DNA of 64,000 nucleotides from Trebouxia sp. TZW2008 (taxonomy: Eukaryota > Chlorophyta > Trebouxiophyceae > Trebouxiales > Trebouxiaceae): the NCBI GenBank assembly GCA_002118135.1, contig BDIU01000047.1, positions 1 through 64,000 of the forward strand. Direction: 5' to 3'. Below are positions 9,701 through 21,123 of this stretch, piece by piece; position 1 is the first letter of the stretch; each line of letters begins with the position of its first letter. A program made the position numbers and the translations under genes. The notes beneath the pieces are model-generated. The model ran no database searches. It was given only the letters and a program-made list of their open reading frames with translations, and was not told where the DNA came from.

Positions 9701-11917
9701 CATTGGTGTTGCAGCTGACCTGACATGGGACAAAGCCTCTGGCAATCTCAACCTGGTGGCCGCATGTCACTTGCCAGCCAACACACCCTTGACTGAAGCC
9801 TGGACAGCAGTTGCGGCAGACAGTGAACACCTGATCATGTCCTTTGGGCCTGAAGCTCTGGCTTGGACCCAACAGACAGGGCAGAAGCAAGAGCAGCAAC
9901 AACAGCAAGGGCACCACCAACAGCAAGGTCAGGAGCAGGGGCAAGGGCAAGGACAGGAACAGGGCCAAGGGCCTTCTCAAGAAGGGCAGACCACAGGGCA
10001 GGGGCAGGGACACGGGCAAGGGCAGGGCAGCGCTGAACTGCCCTGGCAGACACCTGGCGCTGCCAGCTATCAGCTGTGCATAGAACCTCCTGAAGACGAC
10101 GAAGCAAGGGAGCTGAAACTGAGTGTGCTGACAGCTAGTGGACTGGGGACTTTGCATGTGTTGAGCGCATCTTCAAGTCAGGTGCGGCAGGGCTGAACAT
10201 GCTCACATCAATTGCTCCTTTTACCAACGCATCACTCAGACCGTTGTTTTGTTTTCAATCAAGCAGCATGTCGTGCAGCTTTCGCAGACCTGCAGATACT
10301 GCACAGGTGGACTTGCAGTGCTTCTTTGTTCCAAGCCTTTCAAACATCAAGCTGACTGTCCCAAGCACTGCTGCTTTGAGCGACATACATGCAGGCTGTT
10401 GTGTCTCTAGCAGGGCAGTACGTCGCGCAGTTGCTGCACGTATTGCTCAAACAAGATTGAAGATGTTGCTTTGTCGAAGGCGTGCGTCTTTTGTGGCGAT
10501 GTGGATTCCTCAGCAGCCAACCTTGGCTTAACACAATCTTTTCCTAATTGTGTTGAAGCTCTGGAGCCTTTTGATCAGCAGGTCTGACAGTCTGTGCAGG
10601 AGCGTCTGCTAGCATCACTGGCTGTGTGTGGAAGCACTGCAGCCCAACTGGCCAGCTATGGTGCCCAGGCTTTGCTGGAGGCTTTCAAGTCCAGCAACAA
10701 TGCCATCAGTAAGTTCTGACGCTGCCACATAGAAATGTCAGTTCATGGTCAATCTGAGTTCTGAGTACTGCCTGCAGTGAGATCTTTTGCATTCTATGTG
10801 CTTGCTTAGTGATGCAGATAAAGTGGCTGCCTACATTGCGATTCTAGCATCTCAGCGGTGCTGCATGTGAAGCAGAGCAGGTCAGGAAAGCATTCATCAA
10901 GGTGTGTGAGAACCCTACGAGCTTCTGTCTGCAGCATTATGATCAGTAGGGATGCAAAGCTGATGAGAGATCTCACGCAAGCATGCCTCTGAGTGAACCA
11001 ACCTGTGGCGGTGTATATGTTGTGGCAGTGAATCGCCATACTCTCCATTTCAGTGATTGATACTCTCATACTACTACTTGTGCATGAGGTATTACGTTTT
11101 GGTGCCAACATCATACACTGCAGCTCAGTGATCCATACTCTCAAGTACTATGTATTGGGTATTTCCCATTGGGTATTGAGTGTTGTGTATGGTGATTCTT
11201 TGCTTTATGGCATTGCAGCAGCGTCAGGGCTGTAATGACTGCCATGCTGCAGGGGAGCAGGGAGAAGGTGCAATCTCCTCAGGCCAACAGGAATCGTGGG
11301 ACAAGGCTGAGCAGCAGTTGCGACAACTCCAAACTGCTGTCATGACTCAACTGATACAGGATGCAACACTTCAGCAGGTAAAATCTGGTTTGACAAGGCA
11401 CAGTGCTGAACAGTCTGTACAGCAGGAATCCATGCTGAAGCCTGACTGCAGCACGGCAGGCTGCTGTGAGGGTGCGCCTGCATGGGCTTGATTGTAGAGA
11501 CAAGTCTCCCTCAAAAGCTGCTTTGAGAGCAGCAAATAAGACTCCTGTCATGACGCCTAACGGCATACATGTTTCTTGTCTTTTCTGTTCACCTCAAAAG
11601 TTGCTTGGCTGTCAAAGTTCGAATGCTTTTCACAATGCTCAGTCTCCTTGCAGGCTGCGGTGGAGACTCTTCTTGTTTTGTTGGAAGGCGAGCATAGCCA
11701 GCTTGCCTCTGAAGACATTGCAGTGGAACAGAGTGCAAGCAGTGAGGGTGCTGGCCAAATTGTGGATGAAGCTTGCAGAGACCTGAGTCTTTACCGCCAT
11801 GCTCTCATGCAGATCTTAGATGTACATATGGCCTCGGCAAATTGTCACAAGAAGCACCATAAGCGAAAGAAGACTCATGGTAGCTCAAGGCACAAACGGA
11901 AGCATGCACATATATAG
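6729..11917 (+). CDS. Degenerate second SET/LSMT-like module, probably the C-terminal half of the same gene
   Basis: Six exons chain in phase: 6729-7320, 8762-8985, 9696-10181, 10600-10708, 11253-11377 and 11654-11917, giving 599 residues. They begin with three Gln/Asn/Ser repeats (NQQAHNGSQ-like), then a SET-like start (ARGLLHSCGLATTAAVQPG, LLTIPPYAV). They continue through SLLWANSC and LAPVINSVP at the usual pseudoknot position, LTWDKASGNLNLVAACHLPA, a Gln/Gly-rich insert (about 9890-10035), an LSMT-like stretch ELKLSVLTASGLGTLHVL, helical exons (ERLLASLAVCG, AAVETLLVLLEG) and a Lys/His-rich tail. The Asn-His and GYGF/tyrosine motifs are absent, so catalysis is doubtful. No ATG in this frame occurs before the middle of the SET region (about 7045), while the exon at 6729 accepts phase 0 exactly as left by the donor after 6223. 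A fusion with module 1 is therefore the simplest model; a separate gene with an unseen first exon is the alternative. Confidence 0.6.
7190..8175 (+). repeat. Seven tandem copies of exon 3' end plus donor (about 175-bp then 105-bp period)
   Basis: The first copy is the real exon end (through 7320): the sequence coding LLLAQLWPDHPVSQQTHKLA, then GGCAGGTGAGATG across the splice donor. Similar blocks follow at about 7422, 7600 and 7780 with a spacing near 175 bp, then at about 7883, 7987 and 8090 with a spacing near 105 bp. Most copies keep a GT donor at the same place. The last four remain open in one frame (7677-8327), so they could also be translated as 35-residue repeats if the first donor is skipped. 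Otherwise they are intronic. Confidence 0.8.
8607..8647 (+). other. G-rich tract with quadruplex potential in intron
   Basis: A run of about 40 bases is almost entirely G with isolated A or C, containing several runs of four or more G. It lies on the sense strand of the SET gene, in the intron 7321-8761 about 115 bp before the acceptor at 8761, so the pre-mRNA could fold into a G-quadruplex there. Confidence 0.6.
9105..9225 (+). repeat. Dispersed repeat family 1, copy a
   Basis: This intronic stretch shares ordered blocks with 53985-54110: ACTGCATTCTGACTRCAGTGG, then TTCTGAGTA, then TTCTTGGTAAC and AATGCA, then CAT/ATT. Two copies 45 kb apart in unrelated genes imply a dispersed, probably non-autonomous, element. 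Its termini were not defined. Confidence 0.55.
9475..9655 (-). repeat. Dispersed repeat family 2, inverted copy
   Basis: The reverse complement of this stretch resembles 11040-11205 block by block: CAGTGATTGATACTCT, GTATTACG, TTGGTGC, CAGTGATC, then GGGTATTGAGTGTT and GTATG. The two copies lie in different introns of the SET gene in opposite orientation, so they could pair in the transcript. Confidence 0.55.
11040..11205 (+). repeat. Dispersed repeat family 2, direct copy
   Basis: This is the partner of the inverted copy at 9475-9655. It lies in the intron between exons 10600-10708 and 11253-11377. Identity is patchy, which fits an old non-autonomous element. Confidence 0.55.
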
Positions 11918-12483
11918 CTGAAGTTGCCGTAGTTTGAGATGGTGACGTGTGAGACAAAAGTCATGCAGGAGGCCCTGTGCTGGTGTAGATTACCACATGC
12001 TATCACTCGCTCACAAAGCTGCACTTTACAAGCTTGATAAAATTTAAGGCTTTCAGGAAGGCTTAGCATAAAATGTGGTTTCGTAGTAAAATATTCCAAA
12101 CCGGTTGTCTACAGTAGCTTGTCACATATTTGACAGTCTGCACATTCAGCACGATGTCTGAGCAGAAGCATGCTCAGACATCCATGCCACGTCAGGATAC
12201 TCATCGTGTAGAAGATACTGTTTAATAGTAAATGATTTACGAAAAGCTGCATAGGCGAGCACACTGACAATGCTGCAAGGACTGCCAGAGCATGTGTCAT
12301 GCACATACCAAAAGAACAAAAGAAAAGTCTATGCCGTCAGGCGTCATAGCAGGAGCCTCTGTCTAAAGAGGCAGCCCGGGCACATATTGAACACACTGTT
12401 TGCGCGTCAAATGAATCCAACTCACAAACAAGTTGAAGCTGTCGCAATGTATTACAACACAGGCAGTTCCAGCAAAAGCTCAA
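11918..12483. other. Intergenic region between two convergent 3' ends
   Basis: This interval separates the stop of the SET gene (+) from the stop of the SANT-domain gene (-). Short open frames are present on both strands but none has recognisable content or splice context. Nothing else is seen. Confidence 0.5.
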
Positions 12484-15400
12484 TCAGTCTTCATCATCAG
12501 TAAAGTAGTGGTCCTGCTCAGACTCATACATGTCTTCATCAGCAGGCTGCTGTTGCCTGTTTAAGGCCTGCAGCTCTGCCATGACTCCACTACTAGTGTG
12601 CAACCTTTCCTTCTGACTACCCTTATGACTGCCTTTCCCCGTCTGCAAACTGCCTGAAGGCGCTGCTAATGGTTTTGCCTTATGCAGTCTGCCCCCCTGC
12701 TTCCTCAGAATGCGATCAATGTACTTGTCAGCCTTGTCCTGCCGGTGAATGGCTGCTAGCAATGTACGGGTGGCGCTGTTGTGCTGTGGCTGGCTCTGCT
12801 TGCTGCGCTGACTTGGGCCTGCAGTCTGTTGCGCTGATGGCTGTGGAGAGTCGTCGCTGCCTTGCTCCTGTGCTTGCTGATGGCGACGCGCTTGGCGAGC
12901 CCACTGCTTGGTGGCAGCTGCAGTTGGCTTCTTCACACGACCTGTAGCCATGCAGACACAGGTCAGGGTTGTGCCTTGACCAAATGTATGTGGGCAGGAC
13001 TGTATCATTGGCAAAGCAGCTGACAATCAAACACAGGGCGTGTGTGGATCTTTCAAAGAGCGCTGTTGCATGGTGTCAGGCACAATTTATGATGCAAATC
13101 ACAGCCTTGAGAGGGCATGCGTGGCGTCACCATTGCAATTTTTTGACGGCCTGCTTGCTGCATGGCCCAGAGGGCCATACACAGACCAACCATTGCATTG
13201 ACTGATACTACTTTGCTGATTTTGCACATTGCACTGTTGCTCGCTTCAGCTTTTGAAGGAAATCCAATATAGCAGCAGCGGCGAAAGACTCGCCTTTATT
13301 GCTGTCGCCCAAAGAACAATATACAGCACATTATCTGAGCTGAGGTACATTGCAATTGGTCACCAATGATAGCAGGCTGACTGACATGGCTCACCTGCCT
13401 TGCTGCAATGCAATTACTGTCCCAAACAGACGGTTTTTTTGCGTGAAGAGCTGCACCAAGTAATGGGCTTTTCATGTTGGACACCTTGTCAACAGCTACA
13501 CATCAGCAGCAAGCAAAGTGTGTTGACTATGATCAATCATCTGCCAAGCAGACTTCACAATACATTCTCTGTTGTGAGTTCAGCAGCCTGTGTTGTGCAA
13601 GTTCAGCAGCTGAACCCAAGAAGGTTTTGCTGACCTGCTGTGACCTTGAGGGCAGGGGGTCTGAGGGGCGACCCCTCCCCAGCCCCCCTAGAGCTGTGCT
13701 TCACAGTCTCCACAGGAGTCGGCAGCTCATCAAATTTGCAGTTGCAGCACTCCAAAGCAGTCTTGCCAGGCACCAGCTTAGCCACATGCTGCCAGAAGTT
13801 GCGCTGACTGGGTTTGACAGTCAGATAAGCTTTCTGTAGTGCGGCCCTTTGGGCGTTTGTCCAAGCGGTGGCTGTTGAGGGTGCTGGGCTTGAGGCAGCG
13901 GTGGCAGCATTGGCAGCAGCTGTGGCCTTGGCGGCAGCCGCTTGAGCCTGAGCGCGCTGTGCTTGCTTTGAATTTGGGATGAGGCCCTTTTCTACCTTGA
14001 TCTGCACAGACCATCATGTTCAGTTGCTGACTTATTGGAGATGCCTGACAGGTGCTGCTTGTGATCAGTCATCATGCACTCAAAGCCATCATGCAATACA
14101 GACACTACTGGACATGCATAGCTAGATAGTGCAAGCATGTTGGCATGCTGATGTTGAGAACATAAAGCAAAATGGGGTGTGCAAACACTATGCAGCCTTG
14201 TGCTGCAGCAAGCTTGTGCAGTGGAATGAAGAACAGCAGCAGACCTTGATTTGATGGGCGGTTGGCATCTCCTGAGCAGTGCTGGCAGGCTGCTTATCAG
14301 CTAATGGCACAGCTGCTGCTGCTGCTGTCGCTGCTGCTGCTGGCTCTGCTTGCTGTCTATCACTCACTGGCTCAGCTGCTGCTGCTTGCGTACATGCTTG
14401 TTGTAGATAAGCTTGTGGCTCAGCCGCTGCTGAAGCTGATTGGGCAGGACCCTGTGACTGACCAGCAGCAGCTTCCTGGCCTGCCTGTGATGGCTGGTCG
14501 GGTTGTGAAGGTGTAACAGGGTTCTTCCTGGGTCGGCCTCTGCCCCTAGCAGCAGGAGGCTTGACCCATCCTTCGGGATGGACTGTTCTGGGCCTGCCAC
14601 GCTTCTTCTTCCCAGGAGTCTCAGCTGGCTGAGAGTCAGGCTGTTGAGCTAGCTGAGCACCAGACTCTTCAGTAGGCTGAGAGGCATTGTTCTTCATCAG
14701 GGCTGGAGCAGACAGGGTAGTTGGGGCAGGTGCCTTGGCAGCTGCACCCGGAGCTATGGTACCTGGTCCCACAGCTGTGGCAGCTAGGCCTGCAGCTATG
14801 GCGGCGGGTTCCACAGCTGTGGCAGCTGGACCTGAGGCCGCAACAGCAGACCTGGTGGAAGAGCGACGGGCTCTGGGTGCAGCCACTGGGCTATGCTTGA
14901 GGGAGTCAAGAGCCTGGGCTGCTTCCTGCTGCTCTGCATGCACGCTAGGCTCCTCCATGTCTGATGCTAGTTCCACTGCTTGTGTCAAGGCAGCATGGAT
15001 CCTGTCACCATCATCAGAAGTGCCACTGCCAACAGCGCTTGCTTTGACCAGCTTTCTTGCCTTGCCCTGCTTGCCAGATGGGCCAGGTGGCATCTCTGCC
15101 TTGCTGCTCTTACTAGCTGTTGCAGCTGACTTGGTACCTTTGCTGGGCTGTGCAGCTGATTTGCTTCCCTTTGCTGCCTTTCTGTTTTCAGCCTGAGACC
15201 CATCAGCTGAGACATCTGCAACAGTGCTGGGCTGGTCAGGCAATGGAGGCTTGGGTTGCGCAGCTGCAGGATCAGGACTTGAGGCCTGTGGCGTATCTGT
15301 TGTCTGAGCAGCTTGTGCTGACTCTCTGAGGGCTTTCAGAGTGAGGCAGGCGTGCTTGGCCCTAGGCAGCAAGCAGTTCTTGCAGTTGCCACACCTCCTG

Positions 15401-18400
15401 AGCTTGTTGCCGCCCTGTGAAGCACCAACCTTGGGCATGCCTTCAGCTGTTGTATCAGGCCTCTCTGCTGACGGTAACACAGGCTTGGCATCAGCAGGCG
15501 CAGGACTGCTGCTGCCATCATTCTCAGCAGCAACAGGCGAGCCCAGGTTCTGCCTGCTGTCACTGGCATTAGCTGCTTTGCTCCTGGCGGCTTTGCTCTT
15601 GCCACCTTTGCCAGTAACTGCGTTGCCTGAAGTTGAACTTGGCTTCTGCACAGCATCTGCCTTTCCTGAGGTCATTTTTGGCTTCTGCACAAGATAAGGC
15701 GTGCTCTGGGTCTGCAGTGACTGCGCTGGCTGCACTACAGGCGGCCAGGCTGCCTGTTGCGAGCTGCCGGTTGCTGCAGCTTTACCAGCCTTTGCACCCT
15801 TGCCAGCAAGGATGGGGTAGGGGAAGGGCGGGGAGGGCGGGTCTCGCGGCACACTCAGCCCAGCAGCAACAGCGTCAGCAGCAGAATCCATTTCAGAAGC
15901 AGTAGTGGTCTCAGCAGCAGTGTCTGCAGCAGCAGCAGCAGTTCCAGTACCAGCGGCAGCAGTACCAGCAGCAGCAGCAGGCGCTGCATGTCTCCTGCTG
16001 TGCTGCACAGGCGGCTGCCTGCTTGGTGCATCTGCCTTGCCACTCTCAGCTGTCGGCAGGGGTTGTGACTGAGCCTCACTTTGGAGCTTTGACTTACTGT
16101 GGGGCCGTGCAGCAGACTGAACCTGTGACTGTGAGTTGGCAGGCTGTGCCTTAGAGCGGGCGTGAGTGAGGGTTAATGAGGCAGGCTGACTGTTCTGAGG
16201 CTTGGCTAACTGTGAGGGGCCTTGGCTGGCTGAGGGCCTGCCAATGCCAACAGCTCCTCCTTGCCTGTCATGCACTTTGGTTTCGCTCATCCAGAAGGCC
16301 AAGGGAGGCATGCGAATCCTGCCTCGCCGGCTAGTCTGCACCACCATCAAACCTCTGACTGGTCCAGTTTTGGATTGCCAATGTGTGAGATCAACTTACT
16401 AGGGTGATAGCTGAGCAGCCAAGGACAGTGCCAAAAGTATGTTTTGCTGGGTATGCCTTCATAGTTGGCAACAGGATGCATGAAAAACTTAAAACTGTGA
16501 AGCTGTTTAGAAGCGCAGGGGCGTCACTGGATACCTCCAATGAGAAGCAAATATATTGGTACCAATAGCAAATACGACCAGCAACATCAGTGCATGAAAC
16601 TGATGCCTGGAGAGGGGCACATTCATCTAGCATAGACTGGGTCTGCTGACCTCATACAGGTTTGACCTGTCCTGGAAGGAGACGTCAGGTGGGGCTGTTA
16701 GCAGGGGCTGCATCTGGCCTGCCCCTTTGCTCCTGGTGGCTACGCACTGCCTGCATGCACAACCCTTATGTGACTTGATCTGATGCCATCCTAATGCCTA
16801 TTTTCTGCCTCAAATCATCAAGGGTGCAATCAACTCCAGCACTGACAGATTAACATGTTTACAAGTTTATCATAAAGCTTGTTAAGTCAATCACTGAAAG
16901 GAAAAGAAAATGCTTGGGGTATAAATGCCCTATAAATATAAATATAAATAAAAGACGAAAAGACGAAGACACTCCTGCTGAAGCTTGTTGTACAGCGTTC
17001 AACTTGCTGGTTGTGATGACGAGCTTTTGACAGCAACTTGGTGCAAATGATGCCTGGCAATGCTTGAAAGTGTTGGTTCACAAGCCGTGGTGCCTGGGCT
17101 GCTTTGGCAGAAGGGTTCTGTTGCATGCAGGAGGGGCACAGAAGCAAACGCTTTGTACTGAACTCTGCTCTAAGACCTGCTGAGCTGGTCAACACAAACA
17201 CCACACTACGCCTGTCAGCCACCTTCTGCTAAGACACTGTCAGGCAACTGCGCAGACACAATGCATTGCAAACTGCTGTACATTATAGAGAGCTAAAAGT
17301 GCAATGCAGAACACCTGTAGTCTGGTAGCATTGCAATATTTGTTTGAAAAGAATGTCTCCGCCAAAGCGTTACTGACCTCTTAGGTGCAGGCCCTGTGGA
17401 CATGCTGCTGCTAGGTTGTTGGCGTTTCATCTGCGCCCCCTGCAATAAGAAAGACGCATGTTTGCAAACTGATATGTGTGTCAGCTGCTCATCATCATTT
17501 GCTGGTCCAACTGCTGGCTATGCAGCAAACATGCAACAATCATACCCACAACCAGGCTAGAGTTAGACACTTTGCTCGGCCAATACTACCACGAGTTGAG
17601 AGCTCATGGAAGGGGTACATTACACAGTCAATGCACTGATGCGCTGTTTGTGTCTTGTACTTTGAAACCAAAGCTGACTGAGCTGAGCTGCAGCACCTGT
17701 CTTAGTCTGCTGTGCGCTGACAACAGCTTGGGAGTTTGCAGTGGCAATGAACATGACAAAGCTCAACAAGCAGAGACAAGACCGCCCAGCACACTGTCTG
17801 AGACCTACAAGAATGTATGCTGCTTGCAACAGCTCATGGCTGCGCAACTGAAGCTGCCACAAAATTGCACAGGTTGCCAAGAACATTCACCACGTCTGAC
17901 AGCGCTGCATACTAAAGCAAATAAAAAATTGCACTTGCGACAGTCCCATATGCTGTGTGACAAGTTCTGAGTGAAGGCTATTTGCCATCAAGGTTGTGAT
18001 GTATCATGCAGATGTGCTGGTGCTGCCGCCATAGGCAGTGCTGCAGCAGCAAACGTGCAAGACATAGGCCTCATGGAAGCCGGCATGCACATAGCTCCAC
18101 TTAGACAGTACAATGAGAGAGCTCACAAGACTTTGATTGTTGCTGTGTAAGGCCATGATGCAGAGCTGGCGCTCTGTTGCAGAGACTTGCGGCCATATTG
18201 CCAGGTCATATATGCAACAAGGCATGAGCAACCATGCTGCTAAGTCACCTTTTTGAGCACTGTTACAACATCTGCTTGACTGGTGCTTGGTCCTGCGTCT
18301 GTAGCAGGTGGCAACTGAGCAGCACATTGGCCAGAGCTTCTCCCAGCAGCTTCACCATCTGCTGCGGCCTGGTATGATGCGCTTGGCTGCTCAGCTTCCA

Positions 18401-20739
18401 TTGGTGCACAGTCCAAGGCGGCTGGCACAGTATTTTGCTCCTGTTCAGCAGATTGCAATGGCCTAGGCTCAGTCTGCATATCTTCCAGCTGTGAGCCTGC
18501 CTGTGCATCAGCTACTGCTGGCACTGCACCTTTACTTTGCTGCTGCTGCTGCTGCTGCTGCTGCTGGGCCAGCAGAACACGTGCAGCGGGAGTGTCAGAG
18601 TTCACAGGCTGCAGCGGGGACCGAGAATGAGTAACCAAGGTTGTGAGTGGCGCTTGCGTTTTGCCTGCTGGCTGGGCATTGGCTTCAGTCCAAGCATCAG
18701 CTGTGCAATGATCTGATGGACCAGCTGGTCTGTTTCTCTCATTAGCTATGTCAGTGCTGGTGCCCATTGCAGACTGCTCCAGCTGACTTAAACTGGAGAT
18801 GTCTGTCTGTGCCTGTTGCACTTGCTGGCCACTTGTGTCTGTCAGTGAGGTCCTGGCAGCAGCAGCAGGCGGGTCAACAATGCCTGCTGGTTTTGCAGGC
18901 TCTGCAGCAGATTGTCCATGCTGAGGAAAACCCTGTGCAGGTGAGGGGCTGGACACACCAAGCCTGCTGCCATGACTGGCCTTTGCTGCTGCAGATTGTA
19001 TGACATGTTGCTGAGATACCTCAGCAGGTAGCATATTGCTTAATTGAGCAGCCACCGCTGTTTCAGCAGGAGACTTGTCTGCATCAACCCCACATGGCCT
19101 CTGCTGCTGCTGACATTGTTTGCAGCCCTTTTGCTGCCAAGACTGCGGCTCAGCTGAATAGGCTGGCTGCTGAGTAGTGTCAGACATGATGTCTACCTCC
19201 AGCATGTCATCTAGGCCAGGGATGTCCAGCTTGAGGCTTGGTGACAGACTGGACACTGAGCTTGATGCTTCTGGTTGCATGCCACCATGGCCTGCTGCTG
19301 CATGCGCACTGCTTGCAGGAGCTTGCTGCACTTCAGCCTGCTCAGCATGCGTTGGAGAAACAGACAGCTGGTTGTGCTGCTGCTGTGGCTGCTGTCTCAC
19401 TGGGTTAGGTCCTGCCTCTGCAGAGTGATATTGTGTAGAGATGCCTACAGTGCCATGTCTTGCGGCTGCATCTTCTGGCAGATCAGGATCCTGTGTCGGC
19501 GAGACATGCTCTGCATGCTGCTGCTCCCATGCTTGGGGTGCTGCTGGCAGCTGCTGCTGACTGCTGGGCTGAGGCAAGGAAGCAGCATCAACAGTACGAG
19601 GTGAAGCTGCAGGCATGCCCACATCATCCTGATGTAAGCATTGGGCTGTCCCCATGACTGCAGTCTCTGAAGTGGTGGCCAGCAGCTGAGCTTGAGCTAC
19701 AGGAACTGCAAGGGGACTAGCAGTCTGCCTGTGTAGGGTGTTGTCCAGGCGGGGCTCCAGAGCAAGCTGGCAGCCTGGAGGATGAACCTCTGCAATGGAA
19801 AGAACCAACTTGACAAGCATGGCACCCCAATATGGAGTCGTGACTCAAGTCAGTAAAGCTTGACCCTCATTGCCAAAGCAGAGCAGACAAAAAGCCCACA
19901 GCTTGTTGTGATGTTTGCAAACATGCAGGCAGCAAGAATGCAAAAAGCGTCGTGGATGACTATGAATGTTTGGCAGCACCTGCAGGTCTGTTAGCAAGCT
20001 GCTGAGTGGATCTATGTCTGGAATCTAATAAGCTGCTGGGCGTGGGTTGCTGGCTTGTTGTTGCTTGTGTTTGCTGCCATATAGGCGGCTTACTGATGCT
20101 GCTGTGGTGACCAGCATTCCACTTAGCAGGCTGCAACTGACTGCTGGGACTTATCAGCTGCTCAACCACCTGCATGGCATCAACGGCAATATCATTATGC
20201 TATGCACCAAATGGCTTCCTGCTGACTAAATGTCAGTCAGTTTTGACTATTTGAATCAGGGTGCTGAGCTGCAGTGCTGTCTTGCCTTAGGTAAAGGACT
20301 GGCTCGAACCAGGTTCTCAAATTTTGCTCGTATTTGCCTAGCAATGTCATCTTGACCATACACAGCACTTTCTGAGAGTCTTGAAGGTTGTGGCGCCCAC
20401 AAAGCTTGCGCGCTGGCACTACTGGCATTCCTTGGTTGTGGAGCGTGCACTCTGGGCAATATGACAGCTGCGCCCTCGTGACCAAGCCTACAATGGATTA
20501 ATCTGTGGCGAAGCAGTAGGACACCATCTACAGCGCGCAGCACGAATACCAAGCACTGTGAAGACAAGCAACATCTCAAAACAGCACCTCAAGTCACGTT
20601 CACTGGCTGTCGTGGTGACACGCTCTGCGCTGCTGATGACTGGCTTGCACATACTGCCATTGCCCGCAGGCGAATTCGCAAATATGCTGCCATCCTTCAG
20701 AAAGTCGGTACGTCTAGGAGTGAACACCAGTCCGTCCAT
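12484..20739 (-). CDS. Putative KNL2/Mis18BP1-like centromere protein (CENPC-k-like motif plus SANT/Myb)
   Basis: Exons that chain in phase are 20169-19980, 19789-18249, 17439-17378, 16354-14245, 14001-13645 and about 12999-12484. Upstream, ATG at 20737-20739 and an open stretch at 20256-20570 are probable 5' exons. Most of the protein is Gln/Ser/Ala-rich and disordered, with a pure Gln run (18540-18566). Informative parts in order are: RRGRIRMPPLAFW (16291-16329), which fits the CENPC-k signature (basic RxR, PP, then aromatic plus Trp); a Cys cluster RCGNCKNC...KHACL (15340-15412); two AT-hooks (KRGRPR and GRGRPRK, 14520-14612); and a SANT/Myb domain (AWTNAQ...NFWQHVAKLVPGKTALEC...DELPTP, 13708-13872). 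In KNL2/Mis18BP1, which loads CENP-A at centromeres, the CENPC-like motif precedes SANT in the same order. The expected N-terminal SANTA domain was not found, so another chromatin factor remains possible. Confidence 0.55.
18540..18566 (-). repeat. (CTG)9 microsatellite coding polyglutamine
   Basis: Nine CTG triplets on the plus strand are read as CAG on the minus strand and encode an uninterrupted Gln run inside the KNL2-like protein. Length polymorphism between strains is likely. Confidence 0.85.
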
Positions 20740-21123
20740 GCTGAAGTAGTGTCAGCAGCTATCACGAGCTCGAGCAGACCACATCAGCGGACTTTTCTGG
20801 CAGCAGCCGATACAGCAAGTGTCCCTGACGCTGCAGCGACGCAATTTTCACGCTGCAATGCATAACAAGCACTGAATTCTGCAAGTTAGACTGTTCTCAA
20901 CTCAGAATTCGAGTCACAAACTCACCAAGCCTGAGTCGTGAGTTGCAACCAGGTCATCAGCCATGTCAGCACTATGGCACAAACAGTGGCATCGGACTCA
21001 AGCGATCTACGACTTGCAAGCCAGTTTGACTCGATTGCGTTTGCCAGCACCTCCCTTTGCATCAGTGGAGGGCAACGCATTCGCAAACGCGCGGCGAACA
21101 AGTGACATCAGTGCCATCGAAGG
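20740..21123. promoter_or_regulatory. Divergent intergenic region, presumed bidirectional promoter
   Basis: These 384 bp separate the putative start of the SANT-domain gene (-) from the ATG of the SCP2 gene (+). No TATA box or known element stands out. The promoter role is inferred only from the divergent arrangement. Confidence 0.4.

Noticed and set aside
9630..10157. Minus-strand open frame with long Leu runs resembling a membrane protein
   Set aside because: It is the antisense of the Gln/Gly-rich insert of the SET gene; the hydrophobic look comes from CAG/CTG complementarity.
14262..16402. Several plus-strand open frames rich in Leu, Ser and Cys
   Set aside because: They are antisense to the long low-complexity exon of the KNL2-like gene and have no conserved content.
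16391..17222. Search for a SANTA domain in the interval before the CENPC-k-like exon
   Set aside because: No stretch had the Trp, Gly-Phe and hydrophobic pattern expected; the exon at 17378-17439 joins 16354 directly in phase.
17476..17970. 164-codon plus-strand open frame
   Set aside because: It lies within an intron of the minus-strand gene, has no recognisable motif and no coherent neighbours.
20296..20330. GGTTCGAGCC on the minus strand, like a tRNA T-arm
   Set aside because: No acceptor stem, anticodon arm or D-arm fits around it, and the stretch lies in a probable exon (coding KFENLVRASPL).
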